This document shows positions 54,601 to 64,000 of a stretch of 64,000 nt of DNA, in pieces (within the stretch, counting starts at the first letter, position 1; every line of letters starts with the position of its first letter). The notes beneath the pieces were generated by a model that saw only the letters and a program-made list of their open reading frames with translations, was not told the DNA's origin and searched no databases. The position numbers and the translations under genes are program-made. The DNA is from Paraconiothyrium sp. Pb-2020 (lineage: Eukaryota > Ascomycota > Dothideomycetes > Pleosporales > Didymosphaeriaceae), in contig JAJUBI010000003.1 in NCBI GenBank assembly GCA_022419385.1, forward strand, positions 4,154,001 through 4,218,000, in the 5' to 3' direction.

Positions 54601-56613
54601 ATGGCTGCACTCGACCTTGACGGGAAACGAACCGCGCTCACTCGCCATCACTCTGCCCCCGCTTGTGATTGCCGGATGTCTGTCCTTGTCCCGGTTTGCA
54701 CGATTGATAAGAGATTGTATGCGACACTTGCTACCAAGCCACCCATCCGAATCTCTTCGCGTTGCGGTCGATGGCTTGATGACACTTCTACCTGAGAAGG
54801 AATTGAGTGATCTTATACCACACCAACAGGCATATCAGTTTCGTACGAAACAAACTGCCTTCTGCCAGCGACCAGACAGCGGTCTGCTAGATCTCATCAA
54901 AGAGGCATTCGAACTGAGTGTCATCAGTTCGACATACCAATCCGAAGGCTCGCTTCCTCAGGTGCTGTCGGATGATCGGCTTGTGGGCGTATTGAGGCAC
55001 TTTGCAACCGTCGATTTGCAAAGTATAGCATTCCTGCTAGAGATGTCCGGACGTACCTCGGATGGAGCCTCGCAGGCTTGCATTAAGTCTTTGCTTCACC
55101 GTATCACGGACTTTTCCACTCCTCTAGGTAAGCGGCGTGATCACTCCAATAACGGACATGCTCCTCGGCGGTCGCTGACTGCTTCTAGAACTGTCAAAAC
55201 TGGGCTATGAAGAGCAGGCCACTGCCATCTTCAGATATGCAGACCAGCTTTCGTTATCCTTTTGTCAGCTGCAGCTCCAAGAACTGTTCATATCAATCTC
55301 AGCCGCGGGACAGTCCATCGAGAGTTTACCTGTGGCTTTCATCAAATTCCTTAAGTCAACTATCGAGCTCGATCACTCATATATCCTAGAACTTGTGGCT
55401 GGATTGGATGCGAATCTCAAGAACCTGGTGAGTAAGCTCTTCTTTATCGAACCATCACCTACTTATTTTCGCAGATGTGTGCACAAGCAGAACAAGAAGT
55501 CTTGACTTTCTCGGCTTTTCTCTGCGACGTCACATTGGACGATAAAGAAGGTAATTGCTTGGACGAGCTACCTTTCGTTCATCGACTGCTGGATGTAATT
55601 TGCGCCACCGGAACGAGTGACGCAAGAATACCGCAAGCTGCCCTACTTGCCCCACTTGTGGAGAGGTTCAGAGGTATCGCCGAGCTGCTGCATCAGATGG
55701 ACCACCGGTTGATACGACGTGACGAAGCGGTAACAAATGACAACAATTTGCTGCCTTCGGACTTATGCTCATGGTGGGTCCCCACCCCAATACCATCTCT
55801 GACCTGTTGCTAATGCCAAGCAGGCTAAGTGCTTTACTTCGTCTTGTGGTTTGTCAAAGCCCGGGCTTGATATTGAAAGCCAATCATCAACATCAAGCTG
55901 CGCTTATGTGGAATCTTCGGAATCTATTGACGCACCCACACCTACAAGCTTTCCCAGCGACCACGCAGTACATTTTCGATGTCTCGGTCTTACTGTCCGA
56001 TCATATTTCCGAAGATGTCCGGAGAACCCTCATCGGATCCTCAAACATAAGATGTTGCTCCGACAAGCGATGCGCATTTATGTTTGGACTGGATCCTCAA
56101 GATGATGGCTGGCTCGGTCTCATAAGGTCCTTGCAAAGGGCTGTCTCCCCTCAAAGACAGATGCAAGCATCTAACCCCGCCCAGCCACAGATGCAGAGTC
56201 AACAACAGTCCAGCCCCGCGCAGTCGCGAAGACCGTCCATGCAACAACAGCAACAGTCTCAATCCCAGGGACGATATCCGCAGCAACAGCAACCTCACAA
56301 TCTACTTTCACAGCAGCTTCAGCGGATGGGATCAAATGGGCAGAGCAATTCAGCTTCTCAGCTGCAGCAGATGCAACAGATGCAAGCAGCCATGGCGCAA
56401 CAGCGCCAAAATACAATCAGTCCTCAACTACAGAGGACCCCATCCGCCCAAAGCCAAACGATGAAGAATAACGGTGCGAAACAGGAAAGAGTGGATGCAA
56501 AACCTGTGCCGTACAAATTGAGCAGGTGGGAAATCCTCCCAGAAAGTGGAGGCAACGTAGGTGGGAACGAGACTGCGATCAGCCTCATTTTATTTGGGGC
56601 CAGGAAGGCCTGA
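51612..56613 (+). CDS. MED12: Mediator complex subunit 12 (Srb8)
   Basis: Seven exons (51612-52074, 52126-53558, 53608-53906, 53953-55127, 55189-55427, 55475-55773, 55824-56613) give 1565 residues. Med12 belongs to the CDK8 kinase module that reversibly blocks Mediator. The N-terminal 100 residues are low-complexity. The Med12 signature begins at about residue 232: FKPPPRLTLRDSTRETWLHD, LANPAVGLRRLSRTIPHG, then LLDQCLNKNIPIPRALWLAK. The rest is helical with no catalytic motif. The last 200 residues are Gln-rich (PSMQQQQQSQSQ, SQLQQMQQMQAAMAQQ). Intron 1 is 51 nt and contains no stop in frame, so its retention would add 17 residues. Confidence 0.93.
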
Positions 56614-56969
56614 GTGCAGGCAGTGAGTGCAGGCAGTGAGTGTGACCGGGCATCTTTTCAACATCTGTGATATGGCATTTTTTCGAGGCGGAGGTCAGCA
56701 TAGCGATGGAGTTTGGGCAAGGTCGGACGAGCCACGCGGGTGCGTTGGCATGGCAAGCTGGTTTAGCATTTACGATGTACACGCTTCGGTTTGAGCGGGG
56801 CTATGAAGCATACCTTATACGTTACGGGCAACATGAAGGGATCATTGGGAAACAGAGTAGAGCGGTCAAAATACAATGTAATTGGTTAGGGGATCGAATA
56901 TGAACGTGGGTCTTGCATACACGACTTTCAATCAAGTCTAATAACATCGCGCAAGCTCTCGGGCATGGA
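56614..56969. other. Intergenic region between convergent genes
   Basis: A 356-nt gap between convergent 3' ends. A perfect duplication gagtgcaggcagt lies just after the MED12 stop (near 56611-56637). No gene seen. Confidence 0.45.
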
Positions 56970-57882
56970 TCAAACACCGTTGATCATACTCTGTCCCCCA
57001 GCGTCTCCAACCACCCAGTCTCTTACTTGACCCTTCCAATCGGCTGTTCTTCCATCTCGTATGCGCACGACTACCACCCTTACCTCCTCGCCTTCCACAT
57101 AGCACCTGGAACCACCATCGCCTTCTGCTGTATCGTTGTCCCGATGCTGCCGTTCCAGCCCGCCCCCGCCCCATAATCCGCCGCCAACAGGAGAACTTGA
57201 GTAAGAATCCTCGCTTGGACCAAAAGTGTTGTTCGCTAGATGTTGCGCCTTGTACCATGCTTCTTCGTCACTACCGCTGGGTATTATTTGCGCGAGTCCA
57301 TTAATGGTAGTGCTAATTCGAGAGAGCGAGGCGGTGTTCATGCCTAGGAGGAGCTCGGCGAGGGAGCCGGAGCGGGGACCGCCGCGGGTCGGGGAGGGTG
57401 AGCGGGCGGTTGCGTCGAGGGTAGGTGGGCGGTGGGATACCCAATCGTGGACTAAGGTGGGACTCAGTCAGCGTACCACTCATAAGTGGCTGGGGTGGAT
57501 GTCAAAGGTTGCCCCAAGTCCTCAACAATCCGTAACAATTTCAAACTAAGAAACAGGTATGAAGAGTCTAAGAGGTGCAACAGCCGCTATGTGCCTCGGC
57601 CGTACTTACCTAGTAACGAGACGAGTGGATTAGACTCTAGGTTGTGGGTCTTCTGTGATGAAGGCGGTGTGGTCATGATTATGGTGGGATGCGGTGAGTA
57701 GGGCGTCGAGGGAAGGTAGGTGTAGTTCATGAGAGAGATGTGGGGGACATTGTTGGCGGAAGTCGCGAGATGGAGCTATGGCAGGTCAATTCAGTCCGGA
57801 TAGTCATGGGTATGGTTCATACAAATCGGGCGTTTTGCAGACAGACGGTGACCTCTTCTGGAAGGCCATTGGGAGACGCCAT
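56970..57882 (-). CDS. Pyridoxamine 5'-phosphate oxidase-like FMN-binding protein
   Basis: Three exons (57882-57823, 57775-57610, 57451-56970) give 235 residues. The protein starts MASPNGLPEEVTVCLQNARF and continues LHLATSANNVPHISLMNYTY, IIMTTPPSSQKTHNLESNP and LVSLLVHDWVSHRPP, the split-barrel pattern of the pyridoxamine-5'-phosphate oxidase N-terminal family. Later blocks are LGMNTASLSRISTTINGLA, YVEGEEVRVVVVRIRDGR and ADWKGQVRDWVV. Yeast has two uncharacterised members of this type. A Gly-rich insert (SPVGGGLWGGGG) precedes the last block. The second intron, 158 nt, is longer than usual. Enzyme activity is not shown by sequence; flavin binding is an inference. Confidence 0.78.
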
Positions 57883-58104
57883 TATGGGTGGTGTGGTAGC
57901 TCAGATGCGATGTTCAGGTGTAGACGTTCGCGCGGGCTGCGGACAAGGGCAAGGCGGGGTGGAGTGGGTGGAGTCGAAGCTTCCGCATACGTCAAGCAAG
58001 CAAGCGCTCCCGCGCGTCTGGTTGACGCTGCGCCACGACCTCGAACGTCTGAGAACCATCGCATCGCTGCTGCCCACCTTGACTAGACAACGTCCACTCC
58101 CATC

Positions 58105-60255
58105 ATGGCCGCACCGCCTTCGCTACCTCCAATGGAGAGCTCTGAAAGCTTCAATCCAGACTTCAACACATCGTCCGGTCTCCAGGACCCCAACGGCATT
58201 GCTGAAAACACACCCGTGTCGCCCATTGACAATCATCATGCTGCACCAGTCGCCCATGCGCAGGATCAGAAGCAGGACGCTCCCGATGCGCAATTGCAGC
58301 AGAAAGTGCATGATGTCCTACACTCTGACATCGGCGTTAATACACTATTGAACCGCCTCAAGGCAAGCATCGCCAGCGCTCGAGTACGTACTGCTGCCCA
58401 ACCTGTCCGCCCGTGTACTGACATGGCAGGATTTCGCAACCTTTTTGAAGCGCCGCGGTGCCATGGAAGAGGAGCATGCCAACAGCCTGAAGAAACTCAG
58501 CCGTTCGACACTCGACAGCATACGCAAGCCCGACGGGCGCCACGAGAGCTATCAGACCCAGTTCGAGCTCGTCATGCACGCCAATGAGCGCATTGGCGAC
58601 AATGGCACACAGTTCGGTCTCGCGCTCCACGCCATGCACGAGAATCTGCTCCAGCTGGCCAATAAAATGGATGCCAGTCGGAAGACGTGGAAGCAGCAGG
58701 GCCTGGCTGCCGAGGCAAAGGTCCAGGACGCCGAAAAGCTGGCCGAAAAGGCGAAGGCCAAGTACGACCAGCTTGCAGAAGATCTTGACCGCGTCAAGAC
58801 AGGAGACACTGGCGCTGGCAGGAAGTTTGGGTTGAAGGGCCCCAAGTCGGCTGCTCAGCACGAGGAGGACCTGCACCGCAAAGTTCAGGCTGCTGATCAA
58901 GACTATGCGAGCAAAATTCAGACAGCGCAGTCATACCGCAAGGAGCTGGTATCTACCACGCGTCCTCAGGCTGTCACTGCCATGGTCGATCTGATCAAGG
59001 AGATCGATGCTGCTCTGACTATGGAGATGCAGAAGTACGCTTCCTTCAACGAGAAGCTCGTTGTGAATAACGGCCAGGTTGTGAGCCCTCAGCCGCTCAA
59101 GGGCAGTACAAGCCAACCATCTCCAAGCATCAATCAGCTCGTCTATCAGATCAACAACGAGCGAGACTTCGATGACTACATCTTGAAGCATGCCTCAAAG
59201 GTACCGTCCGTGCGAACAGACTTGCAATATGTCAAGCACCCCACACAGGCTTCCAAAGTAGCCCAGCCCACTCCTCCCCCTGCCTCCATGGGAGACCGCC
59301 GGACATCGTTACAAAGTCAACCCCCTCCCTCGTTTGGCCTGCAGCAGAACGATTCGGTATCATCACCTCCACAGCATCAACCCCCATATCCTGCCGAGCC
59401 TCAGCAACCAAGTTATCAGACGTATAACACGGGCTACCAGCAACCACCTCCGCAAGCGCAGCAACAGCATCTGCAAGGCTCTACGTCAGCCTACTCTCCT
59501 GTTGCGCCGAACCCCTATTCACAGTCGGATTATCCCAGAGGCCCTGCTGGTCAAGTGGCAGCGCAGCAGTCGAGCGGAGTTATGCACAGCCCTGTTGGTC
59601 CTCCCTCAAACCCAGTATTTGGGGTCACTCTAGACCAGTTGTTTGCTAGAGATGGGTCGCCAGTACCTTTGGTCGTATATCAGTGCATTCAAGCCGTCGA
59701 TTTGTACGGACTGGAAGTCGAGGGCATTTACCGCATTCCAGGCACTTCGTCCCATATCCAGCACATGAAGGCCTTGTTTGACAGTGACGCGACCCAAGTC
59801 GATTTCCGTAACCCCGAGGCTTTTCAACATGACGTTAACAGTGTTGCTGGTCTGTTGAAACAGTTCTTCCGAGAGCTTCCGGACCCTCTCTTGACTCGGG
59901 ACTTTTACACCAAGTTCATTGATGCAGCGCGCATCGACGATGAGACGATGCGGCGGGATTCGATGCATGCGCTAATCAACGCACTCCCGGATCCCAACTA
60001 TGCTACGCTTCGGGCGATAATGCTGCATCTACGAAGGGTGGAGCAATCATCAGAGGTCAACCGCATGAGCACTGCGAACCTCGGCATTTGTTGGGCGTAA
60101 GTTGATACTTGGCTGTCTTCGTAATGGTGTCTAACGCTTCCAGACCATCGATAATGGGCCCGCATCAAGGCAACAACATGGCAGACGCTGGGCTTCAAGC
60201 TCGGGTCATTATCACCATACTCGAAAATGTTCTTCAGATATTTGATGAAGATTAA
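58105..60255 (+). CDS. RGD1: F-BAR and RhoGAP protein Rgd1
   Basis: Three exons (58105-58383, 58430-60096, 60144-60255) give 685 residues. The F-BAR domain (about 75-360) begins LLNRLKASIASARDFATFLK and has RRGAMEEEHANSLKKLSRST; it binds and curves membranes. A Pro/Gln-rich linker (about 370-480) follows. The RhoGAP domain (about 488-684) has GVTLDQLFARDGSPVPLVVY, GIYRIPG with the arginine finger near residue 528, and FFRELPDPLLTRDFY; the last exon adds APSIMGPHQ and the final helix. In yeast Rgd1 inactivates Rho3 and Rho4. Its start region shares a 222-nt promoter gap with the oxidase-like gene. Confidence 0.94.
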
Positions 60256-61505
60256 GTCCAGTTGGATCTTTGTTGATAGGTTTGTTTGGAGGTCATACGT
60301 TTAGGTTCCATTGTGAGAAGCTTGGGGAATCTGAATTCTCCGCTTGGTCTTCTGCAAGCAAGACTGACAGAGTCGCCGTCGGATTGTCGCACGAGTGCCG
60401 TTGGACATGGTTCTCAGTATTAATGGATTGGAGCGATACAAGCCTGGAAGAATGGTCTGAGCTTATGGTTGTCACGGCTCAGTCAACAAAGACGGACTAC
60501 GATAACCACAGACTCCCTCAAAGGCCGACAAGGCGGCATCAGACAAGGTAGGACAGGGTTCGACACGTTCAGATGGGCCAGTCGACGTTGTCAGGTGCTC
60601 GAGCAGGTTGATCATTTCATCGTATCATGACGAGTTCTTATCTGTAAGGCCAACCCTAAGCGGCTTTGGTATAGTATATAATAAACATTCTGAGTACCAC
60701 GTTCGAGCAAGTCCATGGGTGAATACGTGATACTTGTAGCGAAGGCGCCTATGCTCCGGTCCGAGCGGACCGCGGACAAGGCACGGCAGATGCTCGTGCA
60801 GGTCAGGGATTAATGGGAGGAGCTGCTTATCGTGCATGTCTCACTTTACACATGGTGTGACGTCAGGCCGGACGCTCCACCCACTGCGCTATACACGCGC
60901 GACAGCAATCTCAAACGGCGGCTTTACAATCAAATCACGCAACAAAGCGTCTCTTATCGCCGGGAGCCCACCAGGCGATGCGGCGAAGCTTGTGCATGCT
61001 TGGTCGAAGCTTGACCTCGGCGTGTGGGGAACGGCACGGCTCGCCAATCACGCCCGCCCCTTCGCGATGCGCCCTTTGATGATTGCCCGTCCGCTCGCAG
61101 CCTGCTGCAGTCCCTTGATAACGCATCCCCCAATGCGACGACGATCGACGAGCCCGCCTGCGCGTTTCCCGTCGGTTGACGTACGGGCCAAAATGCACTG
61201 GCCTTGCCAGCGGTCCGGAGAGCGGGCGGCTCCAATGTGCGCTTATAAGTATGGAGCCGCGAGCGAGCATTGGAGCGAGCTATTGCCCGCGAGCCTCGTA
61301 GAGGCTGTAGTACCAGGTGACCTTATCTTGGGGCCATTGGCGCGTATACGCATGCGGTCCACACTGTGCCACTACCCGGACCGTCATTCACCTGTCCCCA
61401 TTGTTGTCCACAGAATCGCAATACGTCGTCTTGTGTCACACCTCGTCCCCTCCCCCGGATCCTGAATTACTGTATCACATCTACATCGAATTGAATCGGC
61501 CCAAC
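60256..61505. promoter_or_regulatory. Intergenic region, 1.25 kb, amino-acid permease promoter
   Basis: The region separates tandem plus-strand genes. A frame of 209 codons (60836-61465) runs through it but has no domain. Five GATA-type sites (HGATAR on either strand) lie at 60638-60643, 60827-60832, 60954-60959, 61116-61121 and 61323-61328. In fungi such sites bind AreA-type factors that switch on permeases when good nitrogen is scarce; here that is an inference. About two to three sites would be expected by chance. Confidence 0.45.
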
Positions 61506-63481
61506 ATGGCAGACGTCGACGTGGAAACCGGCAAAGAGAAGGGCTATGCGCCGTCTGTTGACTCCGGTCACCACGGCTACGGCGAGACCGAGGTCTCCAA
61601 AGGGACCAAGTGGCAGAACTTCAGGGACAGTTTCAAGAGGAATCCGAATGCCAGGATGGTCACCGAAGCTGTGGATGAGGATGGGAGACCGCTCGAGGAC
61701 CAGCCGCCTGCGGAGCCCGCCCTGAGTATGAAGCTCAAGGATAGACATTTGCAAATGATTGCTATTGGAGGCTCTATCGGTACGTTTCAGTCTCAGAAGT
61801 GGAGAGGGTCATGTTGATTGAGGACTCGCAGGCACTGGTCTGTTCGTTGGGTCGGGTTCTGCGCTCGAGAGTGGTGGACCTGCGTCTTTGATTTTGGCAT
61901 ACGGGCTCATCGGCATGATGCTGTTTTGCACTGTGCAAGCTCTAGGCGAACTTGCAGTTGCATTTCCCGTTGCGGGATCATTCGCAGTCTACGCCTCGCG
62001 TTTCTTGGACCCGGCTTGGGGTTTTGCAATGGCTTGGAAGTATGGTTCTCCACCCAGTATCTACAGGTTATGGCTAATGTTTCCCAGCTACGCACTTTCA
62101 TGGCTCGTGACCCTCCCGCTCGAGATCGTCGCTGCGTCCATCACCCTCCGGTTCTGGAGCGGTGCAAGAGAGACGAACGCTGCCGCATGGGTCACCATCT
62201 TCCTCTTCGTCATCATCTCTATTAACTTGTTCGGTGTTAGAGGTTACGGGGAGGCAGAGTTCGTCTTCTCCATCATAAAGATTTTGGCCGTCATAGGCTT
62301 TATCATCCTGGGGATTATCATTGACACCGGCGGCATACCCGGCGGTAATGGTTATCTGGGAGCCAAGTACTGGTGAGACAAATGCGAACGTGTCTCTCCA
62401 TTAGTGCGGTAGCTCACTCTTTCAGGTACCATCCCGGAGCTTTCAACAATGGCTTCAAGGGGCTATGTTCAGTGTTTGTGACTGCGGCATTCTCGTTCCA
62501 AGGAACTGAGTTGGTCGGATTATGCGCTGCTGAGACAGAGGATCCGCGCAAGACACTGCCAAAGGCCGTGAAGCAGGTGTTCTGGAGAATCACTCTGGTA
62601 TGAGGACCCCACAAAGTCTCCCTATATGTTGAGGCAGAAGCTCACCGCATCAGTTCTACATGGTCTCACTAACGATTGTCGGATGCTTGGTACCCTACGA
62701 TGACCCAAAGCTCCTCGGTGCCAGCTCTACCGATGCAAATGCTTCACCCTTTGTGATCGCAGTGCGTAACGCCGGCGTCAATGTTGTCCCGTCAATCATG
62801 AATGTGGTCATCCTCATCGCCGTCCTCTCAGTCGGTAACTCCTCGATCTACGGCTCCTCCCGTACAATCGCCGCCCTCGCGGACCGCGGCCAGGCCCCCA
62901 AAATCTTCGGCTACATCGACCGCTCGGGCCGGCCGCTCGTGGCCATTCTCTTCTCGTCACTGTTCGGGTTCATATCTTACATCGTGGCTGCTGGCTCCGA
63001 CATCAGCGACCAAGCTTTTGCGTGGATGATGGCTATCTCCGGTCTGTCAGCCATCTTCAACTGGGGCTCCATCTGCCTCTGCCATATTCGCTTCCGCCAA
63101 GCGTGGAAATATAGAGGCCATACGCTCGACGAACTCGCCTTCCGATCCCAAGCTACAGTCTGGGGTTCCTGGGCGGGCCTCATCTTCAACGGGCTTGTGC
63201 TGATCGCGCAGTTCTGGACGGGTTTTGCGCCCGTCGGGTACGCTGATATGACTACCACTGAGCTCGTTGAGAGCTGGTTCAAAGCGTATCTCGCATTCCC
63301 GATTGTGGCAGCTTGCTATATCATCTTCAAGATGGTGAAGAAGACAAAGTTCAAGAGGGTGCATGAGATTGATATTACGAGTGGAAGGAGGGAGATGAAT
63401 TTGCCGGCTATTCTTGCCCAGGAGAGGGCCGAGCAAGCGCAGTGGCCGAAGTGGAAAAAGGTGTGGAATGTTATTTGCTGA
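61506..63481 (+). CDS. Amino-acid permease (YAT/GAP family)
   Basis: Five exons (61506-61779, 61832-62039, 62088-62372, 62426-62597, 62654-63481) give 588 residues. The protein is a plasma-membrane amino acid/proton symporter with about 12 membrane segments. The first 75 residues are hydrophilic and Lys-containing, as usual for ubiquitin-controlled permeases. The conserved substrate motif is IGGSIGTGLFVGSGSALESG across intron 1. Others are NYALSWLVTLPLEIVAASIT, SFQGTELVGLCAAETEDPRK, SSIYGSSRTIAALADRGQAP and ALVAIL-like PLVAILFSSLFGF. The C-terminus ends KKVWNVIC; the terminal Cys is typical of the family and can be palmitoylated. Intron 2 (48 nt) has no stop in frame. Substrate cannot be told. 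Confidence 0.93.
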
Positions 63482-63811
63482 TGCGGGGAAGCTGGCAGCT
63501 GCTGGCTACTGCATGTCAGACGTGACGTGGGTCCTCTTTCAGCAACCTCTTCTTTCGCTTCTGGGTTAGAACAACGGATTAAAAAGAGATTGTGAGTAGA
63601 TAAAGTGGGATGAACGTGACTAACACATCATAAGTGACCACTGAGCACATTGTTGGTTGTATTGCCGTATGTGATGTGCGACCTGCATCTTGCCCAAGTC
63701 AGACACTTTGACTTAGCACACAGCATCCGTCAGCACGTCTGGATATATCAAAGCTTGCAACCGTCCCTAGAATAGCTCATACATATCTTCCCCATCCACA
63801 GCCTCCCAAAG
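63482..63811. other. Intergenic region between the permease and the right-edge gene
   Basis: A 330-nt gap between tandem plus-strand genes, holding the permease terminator and the next promoter. No gene seen. Confidence 0.45.
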
Positions 63812-64000
63812 ATGCCGATCGACTTCCACCTCTCCACCACCGAATCTGGCGTCCGCGCCTTAGCCCAATCTTTCGCCCGCGAAGTCCTCATACCCTCTCG
63901 AACCTCGCCCTCCTCCTGCGCTCCCTCGCAAAAAGACCGCTTCGCCGGCACCCAGGCCCTCTACTCAGAAGCGGTAACCCGCGGCCTCATCAAAGCCCAA
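63812..64000 (+). CDS. Acyl-CoA dehydrogenase-like protein, N-terminal part only (cut by right edge)
   Basis: ATG 63812 opens a frame of 63 codons that runs to the window end: MPIDFHLSTTESGVRALAQ, then FAREVLIPSR, FAGTQALYSEAVTRGLIKAQ. The layout (short beta start, helix with ALAQSFAREVL, then ALYSEAVTRGLI) resembles the N-terminal helical domain of fungal acyl-CoA dehydrogenases, which pass electrons from acyl-CoA to FAD. Only about a seventh of such a protein is visible, so the call is tentative. Confidence 0.6.
   Translation, partial: MPIDFHLSTTESGVRALAQSFAREVLIPSRTSPSSCAPSQKDRFAGTQALYSEAVTRGLIKAQ

Noticed and set aside
60836..61465. 209-codon plus-strand frame upstream of the permease
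   Set aside because: No domain and biased composition; it overlaps the likely permease promoter.
1..64000. tRNA, rRNA, transposon, CRISPR-like array or secondary-metabolite cluster
   Set aside because: Reading the gaps I found no tRNA arms, terminal repeats, transposase or reverse-transcriptase motifs, no spaced repeats and no synthase gene. A tRNA or repeat search program would be decisive.

Overview
The window reads as a gene-dense stretch of a filamentous ascomycete nuclear genome. Introns are short (mostly 43-125 nt, GT...AG with CTAAC/CTGAC-like branch sites), intergenic gaps are small, and genes lie on both strands. Gene content and order (a MAT1-2-1 HMG-box gene next to APN2, COX13, APC5 and CIA30, with SAICAR synthase, a SUR7-type membrane protein and a PH/SMP protein on the other side) point to Pezizomycotina and most likely Dothideomycetes. 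The class is an inference from synteny, not a measurement. I spliced all genes by hand by matching GT-AG sites, reading phase and family conservation; exon ends are given so they can be tested.

Layout. 1-13.5 kb: an unrecognised gene cut by the left edge (-), a low-complexity basic protein with a nuclear-import-like motif (+), ELP6 (-), a cellular RNA-dependent RNA polymerase of the quelling type (-), and an unrecognised 1073-residue helical/coiled-coil protein (-). 14.5-23 kb: D-lactate dehydrogenase (+), aspartate-semialdehyde dehydrogenase (+), ribosomal protein eS4/RPS4 (+), PalI/Rim9 (+). 24.5-35 kb: an Nvj2/Tex2-type PH+SMP lipid-transfer protein (+), a SUR7 family protein (-), a Rogdi/Rav2 homologue whose last exon carries three apparent frameshifts (+), Met1/siroheme synthase (+), SAICAR synthase ADE1 (+), ATG29 (+). 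35-47 kb is the mating-type region: an unrecognised gene directly upstream of MAT1-2-1 (+), MAT1-2-1 (+), APN2 (-), COX13 (+), APC5 (-), CIA30 (-). 47-64 kb: Rim2-type mitochondrial carrier (+), Mba1/mL45-like protein (+), Asterix/PAT10 (-), Mediator subunit Med12 (+), a pyridoxamine-5'-phosphate-oxidase-like protein (-), Rgd1 F-BAR/RhoGAP (+), an amino-acid permease (+), and the start of an acyl-CoA dehydrogenase-like gene cut by the right edge (+).

The genes are mostly housekeeping and do not form one pathway. The biologically special part is the MAT1-2 idiomorph at about 35-40 kb. Only the HMG-box gene and no alpha-box gene is present, which fits a heterothallic MAT1-2 strain, although a MAT1-1 copy elsewhere cannot be excluded from this window. 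I found no transposon, tRNA, rRNA or CRISPR-like array. Unusual points are the frameshifted Rogdi and APC5 genes, a tandem duplication of the COX13 C-terminal codons beyond its stop, a GC-AG intron plus a 10-nt micro-exon in ATG29, and three genes with no family I can name.
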